NCBI GenBank assembly: GCA_019413925.1
Contig: DXMY01000049.1
Location: 55,419 to 119,418 of the forward strand
Direction: 5' to 3'
DNA length: 64,000 nucleotides
DNA from: Collinsella sp.
GTDB lineage: Bacteria; Actinomycetota; Coriobacteriia; Coriobacteriales; Coriobacteriaceae
The position numbers and the translations under genes were made by a program. Every line of letters begins with the position of its first letter. Position 1 is the first letter of the stretch. The notes beneath the pieces are model-generated. The model worked only from the letters and a program-made list of their open reading frames with translations. It had not been told where the DNA came from and made no database searches. Shown here piece after piece: positions 35,712-44,107 of this stretch.

Positions 35712-36287
35712 TTATATTGACGTCGCCGTTGTCGTCGTTTCGTTCGTCTGGGCCGTTTCGGCGCCATCGCCCTGTTCGTCCTCGTCCTTTTGCGCATCGG
35801 CGATGGTGGAGGCCGCCGCAACGATACCGCGCTGGGGCGCGACGCCTGTCTGGGTCTGTGCGCCCTCGACAACTTCTGTGCCTGCATGCGCGAGCTCGGG
35901 CGATTTAAACATTGCGTCCAAGTTGGCGCCACCGCCGGCATATCCGAGCGCAGCGAGCGCGATGACGATCACTGCAACGGCGGCCACGATCGGCACGTAG
36001 CGATGCCAGCCGGCGGGATTGAGCCCGCTGCGGCGAGCCGCCCCGCGGCTGATGTAGCCGAGCGTTCCGTCGTGCTTGAGCTTTGAGCCCACCACGCGTT
36101 TGCGGCCCCACAGCGAGGACTCTGCCTGCATTGCCAAGCGGGCGCTTGCCGAAGGATAGCCGTATTTAGTGCGCTTGAACGAGCCATCAAACCCCGAGGC
36201 GTGTTTGCCCCACGTCACCGATGTTGTGCGTCGGTTGACTGGCGCGGCACTCCGCCTTCTGCGGCTCGGTTTTGAAGTCTCAGCCAT
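35712..36287 (-). CDS. Hypothetical single-pass membrane protein
   Basis: A 191-residue protein from the ATG at 36287 (MAETSKPSRRRRSAAP). Residues 1-110 are basic and Ser/Arg/Gly-rich, cytoplasmic by the positive-inside rule. Residues about 115-138 (YVPIVAAVAVIVIALAALGYAGG) form one membrane helix, and the outside tail is Ala/Thr/Glu-rich, ending ETTTTATSI. No family recognised. It resembles small anchored regulators or envelope proteins of actinobacteria only in outline. Confidence 0.65.
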   Translation of the reverse strand: MAETSKPSRRRRSAAPVNRRTTSVTWGKHASGFDGSFKRTKYGYPSASARLAMQAESSLWGRKRVVGSKLKHDGTLGYISRGAARRSGLNPAGWHRYVPIVAAVAVIVIALAALGYAGGGANLDAMFKSPELAHAGTEVVEGAQTQTGVAPQRGIVAAASTIADAQKDEDEQGDGAETAQTNETTTTATSI

Positions 36288-36371
36288 ATGCCCTCGCACG
36301 CCGTAACCAAATCGAAACAATAACGCTTTGGACTGTAGCACACGCGTCGCGTGCGGTCACGGGCGCCTCGC

Positions 36372-37589
36372 TCAACGGTCATCGTCCTTCAGCAAGCGCC
36401 ACAGCGTTGTACGGCTTATGCCCAGCACCTCCGCCGCACGGGTTCGGTTGCCGTGGAGATGGTCTACAACCAGATGCGCGATATCTCGCTCGGTATCGGC
36501 CAGCGGTCGCAGGATATACAGGTCACTTTCAAGCGTCGGGGCGCCAAAGGTTGCGGTCTTAATCACGTCCTCTTGGGCGAGCACTTCCTCCGCCACAGCG
36601 CGGTCCACCGTGCCCGTCCCCACCAATATATACAGTCGTTCCGAGACCTCGCGGAGCTGCAGATAGTTGCGCGGCCAGCGGTAAGCATCGAGCGTCTTCG
36701 TCGCCGCGGCAGACAGCGTGGGCGCTGCCGTCCCAAATGCATCAGCGAGATATTCCAAATAGCGCGCGACCTTCGTCGACGCGGCTCCCTGCTCGGCGAT
36801 TGCCGGCGCGACGCTCACCGCACAGGCGAAGCGCTCGGTCACAAAGGCGGCTTGATCACTTTCGCCGCCGCCCGGCATGTCATTCGCCGTCAGCACCACA
36901 TGGCAGCGCGTCGCCAACGCGGTGTCGGTCATCGTGGAGACCAGCTCGCGGAGGCGCTGGGGGACAACCGCGTTCCAGCCCTCAATGCAAAGGGTCAGCC
37001 CCATTTGGAACAACGGCGATTCGACGCTTTTGAGTACATGGCGCCAACCGCGCTCGGTGAGCTCATCGAGCGCAACGGAAACAAAGGGCTGATCGGCAAA
37101 AGGACCGTCCAGATAGAGGCGCTTGGCGATCTCGACCTGACCCGCTCCCAGCTCGCCCTCGAGCATAAGAGGCACACCGCGCGCGTAACTCTCTGCAACC
37201 GGCGCAGCCACCGAGGCCGCCCCCTCAACGATGCCGTACGCGCTCGATTCGTAGCGGGCCTCAACTTCGTCGGCGTTGAGCCACTCGATGCCCGCATGCG
37301 CCGCGGCACCGCGCACCTCGCGGACCACGACGACCCAAAGCCCCCCGCCCTCTTTGTCGGTGGGGCGAACGGTCAGGCTCAGGCGCGCACCCGCACGCCC
37401 CATAACCAGACGCGCGCCGTCTCCTATACGGTCGAGGCGCTCAGCTACAAAAGCCGCCACATCCCGCTCAAGCGCCGCGTCATTCATGGTCGAGATCGCG
37501 ACGTCCCCACGCGCATCGATTGCCAATGCCGAGGCCCCGGCAGCAGCCAGGGCCTCGGTCAAGATGTTCAGCTTGGCATCGCTATCCAT
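36372..37589 (-). CDS. Degenerate sigma54-activator-like regulator with Fis-type HTH
   Basis: A 405-residue protein from the ATG at 37589 (AGGGG upstream). Residues about 1-110 are a sensory-like domain. Residues about 120-335 look like the AAA+ domain of bacterial enhancer-binding proteins, but the expected Walker A (GExGTGKE) is GELGAGQVEIAKR and no GAFTGA loop is visible. A YRWPRNYLQLREVSERL block corresponds to the WPGNVREL motif. Residues about 375-405 (GNRTRAAEVLGISRTTLWRLLKD) form a clear Fis/HTH_8 DNA-binding helix pair. It probably binds DNA without driving sigma54 open-complex formation. The target is unknown. Confidence 0.75.
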   Translation of the reverse strand: MDSDAKLNILTEALAAAGASALAIDARGDVAISTMNDAALERDVAAFVAERLDRIGDGARLVMGRAGARLSLTVRPTDKEGGGLWVVVVREVRGAAAHAGIEWLNADEVEARYESSAYGIVEGAASVAAPVAESYARGVPLMLEGELGAGQVEIAKRLYLDGPFADQPFVSVALDELTERGWRHVLKSVESPLFQMGLTLCIEGWNAVVPQRLRELVSTMTDTALATRCHVVLTANDMPGGGESDQAAFVTERFACAVSVAPAIAEQGAASTKVARYLEYLADAFGTAAPTLSAAATKTLDAYRWPRNYLQLREVSERLYILVGTGTVDRAVAEEVLAQEDVIKTATFGAPTLESDLYILRPLADTERDIAHLVVDHLHGNRTRAAEVLGISRTTLWRLLKDDDR

Positions 37590-37714
37590 GATTTGCCCCT
37601 GTCCGCGGCGACATGCAGCCGCCGACGGTCGCACGACCGAGTGTTTCAAAATTGAACGATATTGCTCACCAAACACTATAGGGCAGAAAGAGCCGTCCTG
37701 CGAGTATAGGTGTT

Positions 37715-37802
37715 GCCCCGCATCGCCATCCTGGCGGGGCGATAAGAGCTCTTCGGGACTTATAAACCTGCGGACAAGCCATACCCGCAAGAGCTCCTAT
37801 CG
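37715..37802. repeat. Intergenic hairpins upstream of the Fis-HTH regulator
   Basis: GCCCCGC (37715-37721) pairs with GCGGGGC (37734-37740). Directly next, CGATAAGAGCTCTT (37740-37753) pairs with AAGAGCTCCTATCG (37789-37802), one mismatch. The 35-base interior has TCCGCAGG on the minus strand, as in the long nested palindromes. Otherwise 37590-37855 holds nothing I can call. Confidence 0.45.
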
Positions 37803-37855
37803 CTCCACCGTGAGAATGCGCTCACCAGCAACCAGCACGCAAACAAGCTACTTCT

Positions 37856-38890
37856 CTACCAGATTCCCAGTACGTGTTGCATTCCCAAACTCATGCACGC
37901 AATGCCAATCCAGCAGCAAAAGCCCAATGCGATGGGCTTGCCGCCCTTTTTGACCAGCTCGACGATATCGGTATTAAAGCCAATAGCCGCCATGGCCATC
38001 ACAATAAAGAACTTCGACAGCTCCTTGATGGGCGCCGTAAAGGACGCGGGAAGCTGAAGCACCGTGGTGATCACGCTCGCCAGCACAAAGAACAGCACGA
38101 ACATGGGAAACGCGCGTTTAAGCGAGAACGTGCTTTTGGCGTCACCGCCGGCCTTGCGCGCCAGATGCATCTGCCAGCATGCGAGAACCAACGTGATGGG
38201 AATAATGGCCAGCGTCCTGGTGAGCTTGACCACTGTGGCGCTCTCGAGCACATTGGCGCCGGGGTGCATGCTGTCCCAGGCGCTCGCCGCAGCCGTTACG
38301 GACGAGGTGTCGTTGATGGCGGTACCGGCAAACAGGCCAAAGCCCTCGTTGGTCAGCCCGAGCATGCCGCCGAGCGTCGGAAACACGAGCGCCGCGATAA
38401 CGTTAAACAGGAAGATGACCGAAATAGCCTGGGCAATCTCGCGATCGTCGGCATCGATGACGGGTGCGGTCGCAGCGATGGCAGAACCGCCGCAAATCGA
38501 CGAACCCACACCCACAAGCGTCGCGATCTTGCCCGGCACGTTCATAACGCGGCAGAGCACAAAGGCGATGACAAGCGAGGTCGAGATTGTCGCCACGATA
38601 ATCGGCAGCGACTGGGCGCCCTTGGACAGAATCTGGGAGAGGTTCATGCCAAAGCCAAGCAGGATAACCGCGTACTGCAAGACTTTTTTGGACGTATAGG
38701 TGACGCCGGCGGCGAGCTGTTCGCGACGATTCTTGGGAAAGACGAGCGCCAGGACCATGCCAAAGAGGATGGCGAATACCGGACCGCCGACCACCTCAAC
38801 CTGTTTGCCGAGCAACGTCGCGGGAATGGCGATGGTCAGGCAGAACAAGACGCCTTTCCAGCGCTCGCGTACGATATTTGCCAGTTGCAT
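37856..38890 (-). CDS. YeiH/UPF0324 family membrane protein (putative sulfate or anion exporter)
   Basis: A 344-residue protein with about ten hydrophobic segments and the family blocks VGGPVFAILFGMVLAL, GFGMNLSQI, GVGSSICGGSAIAATAPVI, FGLFAGTAINDTSSVTAA and AIGFNTDIVELVKKGGKP. Ribosome site AAGGAATCCC before the ATG. YeiH relatives are annotated as putative sulfate exporters, which rests on limited evidence. It is divergent from a GntR regulator at 39084, a likely control pair. Confidence 0.9.
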   Translation of the reverse strand: MQLANIVRERWKGVLFCLTIAIPATLLGKQVEVVGGPVFAILFGMVLALVFPKNRREQLAAGVTYTSKKVLQYAVILLGFGMNLSQILSKGAQSLPIIVATISTSLVIAFVLCRVMNVPGKIATLVGVGSSICGGSAIAATAPVIDADDREIAQAISVIFLFNVIAALVFPTLGGMLGLTNEGFGLFAGTAINDTSSVTAAASAWDSMHPGANVLESATVVKLTRTLAIIPITLVLACWQMHLARKAGGDAKSTFSLKRAFPMFVLFFVLASVITTVLQLPASFTAPIKELSKFFIVMAMAAIGFNTDIVELVKKGGKPIALGFCCWIGIACMSLGMQHVLGIW

Positions 38891-39043
38891 ATGGGATTCC
38901 TTCTTTCTATTTCACGTTTGCGACGGCTTATGATACGGCAACATTGAGCACAGCCTTGCGCAAACACAGACTAAGATGCCGCGATAGTTCTCAGGCAACA
39001 GCCGAATTACCCACCGCGGAGAGCTGATTCGCGGCATAATTAA

Positions 39044-39075
39044 CAACTGACATATGAGTTTGATAGAACAGTTGT
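39044..39075. promoter_or_regulatory. Inverted repeat between yeiH-like and GntR genes
   Basis: CAACTG and CAGTTG flank ACATATGAGTTTGATAGAA immediately before the GntR start. A possible operator for autoregulation and control of the divergent transporter gene; exact ends are approximate. Confidence 0.35.
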
Positions 39076-39083
39076 GAGGCGCT

Positions 39084-39785
39084 ATGGAAGAATCGATGCA
39101 CGTCGGCGAGCAGGAAACGAGCCTACAGGACCAGTCCTACCACACCATTCGACGCAAAATCGTCTACCTGGACTACAAGCCGGGCGAAAAGCTGGGCGTC
39201 AAGCAGCTTTGCGATGACCTGGACATGGGTCGCACGCCCGTGCGCGAGGCTTTGGTTCGCTTGGCGCAGGAAGGCCTGGTGCGCACCGTGCCCCAGAGCG
39301 GCACCTACGTCTCGCCCATCAACCTCACCCTTGCCGAGAGTGCCTGTTACATCCGCGAGCATCTGGAAAAGCAGGTGATTGTGGAGTGCTGTGCGCGCGC
39401 CACGTCGGCCGGCATCGAGCAGCTCGACCGCGCCATCGTGCTGCAGGAAAAGGCCATGGCCGAGGAGGGTCGCATCGGCTTCTTTTTGAGCGACAACCTC
39501 ATGCATCACATGATTTTTAGCATCGCATGTCGCAGCACCGTGTGGTCGTGGCTCGAAGAGACCAATGCCGACCTTGAGCGCTTCCGCTGGCTGCGCGCCG
39601 CCACGCAGGTTCTCGACAATCAGGACATCGTGAACGAGCACAAGCAGATTCGCCGCGCTATCGCCGGTCGCGACCCCATCGAAGCGAGCTTTTTGGTCAG
39701 CAAGCACCTGCACATGATGTTCCGCAACCAAACCGAGGTTCTGGACCAGTTCCCCGAGTACTTCGAGACCAGCAAGCTCCGCTAA
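39084..39785 (+). CDS. GntR-family transcriptional regulator (FadR/FCD subgroup)
   Basis: A 233-residue protein. Winged helix at residues about 14-80 (YHTIRRKIVYLDYKPGEKLGVKQLCDDLDMGRTPVREALVRLAQEGLVRTVPQSGTYV, a textbook GntR motif). Then an all-helical FCD ligand domain (about 90-225) with the metal-ligand-type His residues HHMIF and SKHLH. Divergent from the YeiH-type transporter. Its TAA stop is the beginning of an intergenic repeat (see 39784). Confidence 0.92.
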   Translation: MEESMHVGEQETSLQDQSYHTIRRKIVYLDYKPGEKLGVKQLCDDLDMGRTPVREALVRLAQEGLVRTVPQSGTYVSPINLTLAESACYIREHLEKQVIVECCARATSAGIEQLDRAIVLQEKAMAEEGRIGFFLSDNLMHHMIFSIACRSTVWSWLEETNADLERFRWLRAATQVLDNQDIVNEHKQIRRAIAGRDPIEASFLVSKHLHMMFRNQTEVLDQFPEYFETSKLR

Positions 39786-39829
39786 CCTGCCAAAAAGGGA
39801 CAGGTTTATTTTGGCAGGTTTTATCTGGG
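39784..39829 (+). repeat. GGGACAGG intergenic palindrome, copy 1
   Basis: AACCTGCCAAAA, then AGGGACAGGTTTA, then TTTTGGCAGGTT and TTATCTGGG. Perfect 12-base arms. It starts inside the TAA stop codon of the GntR gene. Near-identical copies at 44985 and 47071 and an inverted degenerate copy at 41965. Confidence 0.85.
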
Positions 39830-39837
39830 CAAATGCA

Positions 39838-39875
39838 ACAAGGCCCGGCTCCGCTGCAACGGAGCCGGGCCTTGG
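39838..39875. terminator. Bidirectional hairpin between GntR gene and glmS
   Basis: AAGGCCCGGCTCCG (39840-39853) pairs perfectly with CGGAGCCGGGCCTT (39860-39873), 6-base loop. It lies between convergent genes; U-runs are short on both sides (CCTTGG, CCTTGTT). Confidence 0.75.
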
Positions 39876-39896
39876 TCGCTAGGACGGCGGAACCAA

Positions 39897-41744
39897 CTAT
39901 TCCACGGTCACGCTCTTAGCGAGGTTTCGGGGCTGATCGACATCGCAGCCGCGCAGGATGGCGACCTCGCGGGCGAGCAGCTGCAGCGGGACGCTCGCCG
40001 TGATGGGGCTGAACACGTCGCGGACTGCTGGCACGCGGATGATGCAGTCGGCGATCTTGTTGATCTCCTCGTCGCCCTCGGTGGCAACGACGATGACCTT
40101 GGCGCCGCGCGCCTTGCACTCCATGAGGTTCGACACGGTCTTGTCGTAGGTGGCACTCTTGGTGGCCACAGCGATGACAGGGAAGCCCGGGTCGATCAGG
40201 GCAATGGGGCCGTGCTTCATCTCACCGGCGGCGTAGGCCTCGGCGTGCAGGTAGCTGACCTCCTTGAGCTTGAGTGCACCCTCGTAGGAAATAGCGGCGC
40301 CCATGCCGCGACCCACGAACAGTGCGGACTGCGCGTCCTTGCACAGCAGGGCGGCCTCATGCACGGCCTCGGTTTGGGTATCCAAAATCCACTGGATCTG
40401 CTCGGCCGTATCGGAAAGCTCGCGGAACAGCATGCGCGCCTGCTTGGTGGTCAAGCGGTACTTGACCTGCGCCAGCAGCAGGGCCAAAAGCGTAAGGCTC
40501 ACAACCTGGCCGATGAAGCTCTTGGTCGAGGCGACCGCGATCTCCTTGTTGGCCTTGGTGTAGATAACACCGTCGCTCTCACGCGCTACGGGGCTGCCCA
40601 CCACGTTGGTGATGCCGAAGACCTTGGCACCCTTGATGCGCGCGTCGCGAATGGCGGCAAGGGTATCGGCCGTCTCGCCCGACTGGGACACGGCAACGAC
40701 AAGCGTCGTCGGCGTAATGATGGGATTGCGGTAACGGAACTCGCTGGCCGCCTCCACCTCGGTGGGGATGCGAGCCCAGCCCTCAATGAGATTCTTGGCA
40801 ATGAGGCCAGCGTGATAGCTGGTGCCGCAAGCGATCACGTAGACGCGATCGATGTCGTTGAGCTCCTCGAGCGAAAGGCCCAGCTCGTCGATGTCGAGCT
40901 CGCCGGCCGGCGTCATACGACCGACCAGCGTGTCGCGCACGACGCGCGGCTGCTCGTGGATTTCCTTGAGCATAAAGTCGGGATAACCGCCCTTTTCTGC
41001 CATGTCCAGGTCCCAGTCGATGTGGGTGACCTTGGGCTCGATAACGTTGCCGGCCTCGTCGGTGTACTCGACGCCTGCGGGCGTGAGCCTGGCAAACTGA
41101 CCGTCCTCGAGCACCACGACATCGCGGGTGGCGTCGATGAGCGCGATGACATCGGAGGCGACATAAGCGCCGGTCTCGCCCGCGCCGACCACGATCGGGG
41201 AATCCTTGCGGGCCACGGCGATCACGCCGGGCTCGTCAGCGCACACGGCGGCCAGACCATAGGCGCCGACCACGTGGGCGCAAGCCTCGCGCACGGAGGC
41301 CATCAGGTCGTGCGTCTCGGCATAAGCCTCTTCGATCAGATGCGCGAAGACCTCGGTATCGGTCTCGCTCTTAAAGTGGTGGCCGCGACCCTCCAGCTCT
41401 TCGCGCAGCTCGGCGAAGTTCTCGATGATGCCGTTGTGGACGATGGCGATACGACCGTCGCAGCTAGTGTGGGGGTGAGCGTTAACGACCGAAGGCTTGC
41501 CGTGGGTGGCCCAACGGGTGTGGCCGATACCGCAGGTAGCGTCGCTGTCGATGTTGGAAAGCTCGCTCTCCAGGCCCGCGACCTTGCCCACGCGGCGGAT
41601 GACGTCGAGGTGCGCCGCGGCGCCCTCGCCCACCTCGAGCGCGACGCCCGAGGAATCATAGCCGCGATACTCCATACGCTTGAGGCCCGTGACCAGGATG
41701 TTCTTTGCAATATCAGAGCCGGTGTAGCCGACGATTCCGCACAT
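39897..41744 (-). CDS. glmS: Glutamine-fructose-6-phosphate aminotransferase (isomerizing)
   Basis: A 615-residue protein. The N-terminal glutaminase begins MCGIVGYTG with the nucleophile Cys2 after Met removal; GHTRWATHG and HNGIIENF follow. The C-terminal isomerase half has two SIS domains (YVIACGTSYHAG, VAVSQSGETADTL, ESDGVIYTKANKEIAVASTKSF) and ends QPRNLAKSVTVE, the conserved C-terminus that closes the active site. Makes glucosamine-6-phosphate for peptidoglycan and amino sugars. No glmS ribozyme core could be seen upstream; a TACCA/TGGTA inverted repeat is present instead. Confidence 0.97.
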   Translation of the reverse strand: MCGIVGYTGSDIAKNILVTGLKRMEYRGYDSSGVALEVGEGAAAHLDVIRRVGKVAGLESELSNIDSDATCGIGHTRWATHGKPSVVNAHPHTSCDGRIAIVHNGIIENFAELREELEGRGHHFKSETDTEVFAHLIEEAYAETHDLMASVREACAHVVGAYGLAAVCADEPGVIAVARKDSPIVVGAGETGAYVASDVIALIDATRDVVVLEDGQFARLTPAGVEYTDEAGNVIEPKVTHIDWDLDMAEKGGYPDFMLKEIHEQPRVVRDTLVGRMTPAGELDIDELGLSLEELNDIDRVYVIACGTSYHAGLIAKNLIEGWARIPTEVEAASEFRYRNPIITPTTLVVAVSQSGETADTLAAIRDARIKGAKVFGITNVVGSPVARESDGVIYTKANKEIAVASTKSFIGQVVSLTLLALLLAQVKYRLTTKQARMLFRELSDTAEQIQWILDTQTEAVHEAALLCKDAQSALFVGRGMGAAISYEGALKLKEVSYLHAEAYAAGEMKHGPIALIDPGFPVIAVATKSATYDKTVSNLMECKARGAKVIVVATEGDEEINKIADCIIRVPAVRDVFSPITASVPLQLLAREVAILRGCDVDQPRNLAKSVTVE

Positions 41745-41846
41745 AGGATAAATCCCTTCGTTCGCGTGACTGCAAGACGTCCACGCACAGGGGGCGCTGA
41801 GACGTATAACGTTCGAGTATTGTACTCACGCAAACGCAAGCTGATA

Positions 41847-41860
41847 TACCAGAAGTGGTA
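41847..41860. promoter_or_regulatory. Inverted repeat upstream of glmS
   Basis: TACCAGAAGTGGTA, 5-base arms with 4-base centre, about 100 bases before the glmS ATG and 200 before the lacI-type gene. It could be an operator for either divergent gene. The half-site order differs from the TGGT-ACCA pattern of DasR/NagR sites. Confidence 0.3.
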
Positions 41861-41964
41861 CCTCAACTTAGATACCACCCGATGCACACACGTCCAGCCG
41901 GTCCAAACCACCACAAAAGCGCCTGTCCCCCTTCGTGGTGGTCGCGTTGGCAACAGCGTTTCCA

Positions 41965-42010
41965 CAGATAAAACCTGCCAAAATAAACCTATCCCTTTTT
42001 GGTTGGTTTG
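41965..42010 (-). repeat. GGGACAGG-type intergenic palindrome, inverted degenerate copy
   Basis: On the minus strand CCAAACCAACCAAAAAGGGA, then TAGGTTTATTTTGGCAGGTT and TTATCTG: about 85% like the copies at 39784 and 44985, with the left arm eroded. It sits in the region that should hold the LacI-type gene's promoter. Confidence 0.75.
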
Positions 42011-42057
42011 GGATGCTACAATCTGGCTTGTACTTGAAACGCATCAAAGGGGCCGCT

Positions 42058-43170
42058 ATGGCAAAGGTAAAAATCAGCGACGTCGCGCGCGAGGCCGGAG
42101 TTTCGCTGGGCACGGTTTCCAACGCGCTCAACCACCCCGAAAAGCTGCGCCCCGAAACCCTCAAGCTCATCAACGAGACCATCAATCGCCTTGGCTACCT
42201 GCCCAACCAAAGCGCTCGTCAGCTCGCGGGCGGCGCCACCAAGTCCTTTGGCCTGGTGCTCCCCCGTCTCGATCACGGCTTTTCGCTCCAAATCGCCAGC
42301 GGCGCCCACAACGAGGCCCGCAAGCACGGCTACGACCTGCTCATCGCCAACGCCGATAACGACGATATTCTCGAGGACCATTACCTGCGCTACTTTATGG
42401 GCACCCAGATGTCCGGCGTCATGGTTCAGCCCATGGCATCCCCCGACTGGCACCCCGTCATGGCCAAGATGCCCGTGCCGATCGTCCACCTGGACATCCA
42501 TTGCTCCGAGCCCGGCTACTACGTAGCGGCCGACAACGAGGCCCAGGGTCGCATCATTGCCGAACTCGCCATCGCCCGCGGCGCACACCATATTGTCGTC
42601 GTCGGCCGAGCAGCATTTATGCAACTCACCCTGCGCGTCCTTGGCATTCATAAAGTGCTCGCTCTACACCCCGATATCAAGATCGAAGTCATCGACGCCG
42701 GCGAATGGAATACCGCCGCCGACGGCTACGGCATCGGCGCCCAAATCGCCGCGCGCCCCGCCGACGAACGCCCCGATTTTGTCGTCGGTCTGACCGACGT
42801 GCTGGCCTCGGGCGTTATCTCGGCGCTGGTCGACAAAGGCATCGCCGTCCCCGGGGAAGTACGCGTAGCAGGTTGCGATGGCAACCCGCTCGCTTGGAGC
42901 GGATCGGTCCCGCTCACTACGGTAGCGCCCCCGGGCTACGAGATTGGCCGCAAGGGCGTTCAATTGCTCATGGAGCAAATCGAGAACAAGGCCCCGGCAA
43001 AGACCAAGCACGTCCACATCGGCTCTGCCGCGCGCACCGTCACCGCAGTCACCGCCGCCGAGGATATCAACCGCCAAGAACTGGTACGTCCGTTCCTACT
43101 GGAGCGCGCCAGCACCCAGGCAAGCACCCAGACCGACGCCACGGCCATCAACCTCGGTGCGTATCTGTAG
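42058..43170 (+). CDS. LacI-family transcriptional regulator
   Basis: A 370-residue protein, ATG at 42058 (AAAGGGG upstream). The N-terminal helix-turn-helix VKISDVAREAGVSLGTVSNALNHPEKL with hinge helix (NQSARQLAGG, residues about 45-58) is followed by a periplasmic-binding-protein-like sensor (FGLVLPRLDHGFS, GVMVQPMASPDW, GLTDVLASGVISALVDKGIAVPGEVRVAGCDG). A 25-residue Thr/Gln-rich tail is unusual. It probably responds to a sugar; the next gene on the other strand encodes a sugar-phosphatase-like HAD protein. Ends in a strong terminator. Confidence 0.9.
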   Translation: MAKVKISDVAREAGVSLGTVSNALNHPEKLRPETLKLINETINRLGYLPNQSARQLAGGATKSFGLVLPRLDHGFSLQIASGAHNEARKHGYDLLIANADNDDILEDHYLRYFMGTQMSGVMVQPMASPDWHPVMAKMPVPIVHLDIHCSEPGYYVAADNEAQGRIIAELAIARGAHHIVVVGRAAFMQLTLRVLGIHKVLALHPDIKIEVIDAGEWNTAADGYGIGAQIAARPADERPDFVVGLTDVLASGVISALVDKGIAVPGEVRVAGCDGNPLAWSGSVPLTTVAPPGYEIGRKGVQLLMEQIENKAPAKTKHVHIGSAARTVTAVTAAEDINRQELVRPFLLERASTQASTQTDATAINLGAYL

Positions 43171-43200
43171 CACGCCCGCAAGTATGCTATGTCGCCGCTT

Positions 43201-43240
43201 AAGCAAAAGGGGCCCGACCATTGCCGGGCCCCTTTTGCTT
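43201..43240. terminator. Strong bidirectional terminator between lacI-type and HAD genes
   Basis: AAGCAAAAGGGGCCCG (43201-43216) is an exact reverse complement of 43225-43240, 8-base loop, with T-rich sides both ways (CCCCTTTTGCTT). Confidence 0.9.
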
Positions 43241-43283
43241 AGGCGCAAACGTGGGCAATTGCTCGTTTCAACGCCGCAATTGT

Positions 43284-43934
43284 CTAGCGCGCGGCTTTAA
43301 CTGCCGCCGAAAGGTCGAACAACGTATCGAGCACGGCCTCGCAGCCATCCACCACGTCCTGCGGCAGCGGCACGATATCAGGAACGGCAAAGACGTGGCA
43401 TCCGGCCGTAATGCCCGAGACACAGCCGTTGCGCGAATCCTCGACCACGGCACATTCCTCGGGAGCAAAGCCCGCGCGCTCGCAGGCGAGCAGATACATC
43501 TCGGGGTCGGGCTTGCCGTGCACGACGTCCTCGCCACACGTTACCGTTTCAAACTTGTCAAAAAGACCGACCATCTTAAGGTTGCGCTCGGCCGTAACGA
43601 GGCGCGACGACGTCGCTAGACCCACGTGATAGCCCGCAGCCAGCAGCTCGTCTAGGCACTCGGCGGCACCGGCCTTAAGTTCCAGTTCGGTCTTGACCAT
43701 CTCGTCGCGAATCTCCTTGTGGCGACGATAGATCGCCTCGGTGGTTTCATGGCTGCCGTAATGCTCATCAAGGATGTCCATAACATCGGGCAGCGTGCGG
43801 CCGATAAACTGATGGATCAGCGCTTCATCAATCGCGAGCCCCAGCTCAGCGGCGCCTGCCTTCCAGGCCTTAATCCCCAAACGCTCGGTATCGACCAGCG
43901 TTCCATCCATGTCAAAAATAACAGCCTTGATCAT
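43284..43934 (-). CDS. HAD-superfamily hydrolase, beta-phosphoglucomutase-like
   Basis: A 216-residue protein from the ATG at 43934 (GGGGGA upstream). Motif I FDMDGTLVDTE (two catalytic Asp), cap domain (about 16-85), motif II LATSSR, Lys motif HGKPDPEMYLLACE, and motif III VVEDSRNG. The length and cap fit the subgroup with beta-phosphoglucomutases and 2-deoxyglucose-6-phosphatases; mutase versus phosphatase cannot be decided. Divergent from larE with a palindrome between. Confidence 0.88.
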   Translation of the reverse strand: MIKAVIFDMDGTLVDTERLGIKAWKAGAAELGLAIDEALIHQFIGRTLPDVMDILDEHYGSHETTEAIYRRHKEIRDEMVKTELELKAGAAECLDELLAAGYHVGLATSSRLVTAERNLKMVGLFDKFETVTCGEDVVHGKPDPEMYLLACERAGFAPEECAVVEDSRNGCVSGITAGCHVFAVPDIVPLPQDVVDGCEAVLDTLFDLSAAVKAAR

Positions 43935-43994
43935 ATCGGTCCCCCATCGACTCTCGCTGTCGCATTGCCGCAACTCTACCGCATTTGGCAACTT

Positions 43995-44011
43995 GTATAT
44001 AACGTATATAC
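43995..44011. promoter_or_regulatory. Palindrome between the HAD gene and larE
   Basis: GTATATAACGTATATAC: 7-base arms, 3-base centre, between divergent genes. May be an operator; it overlaps TATATA-type hexamers that could serve as -10 sites for the HAD gene. Confidence 0.4.
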
Positions 44012-44107
44012 CATATTGCACTTTCGTTACACAGATAGAAGTCTTATGGCAAGTAACGCATTAGGATTATAGTTTTCGATCGAGTACTCAACGATAAGGA
44101 ACGTTTC

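Noticed and set aside
41745..41935. glmS ribozyme upstream of glmS
   Set aside because: I looked for the conserved ribozyme core in the leader and saw none; only a short inverted repeat is present.
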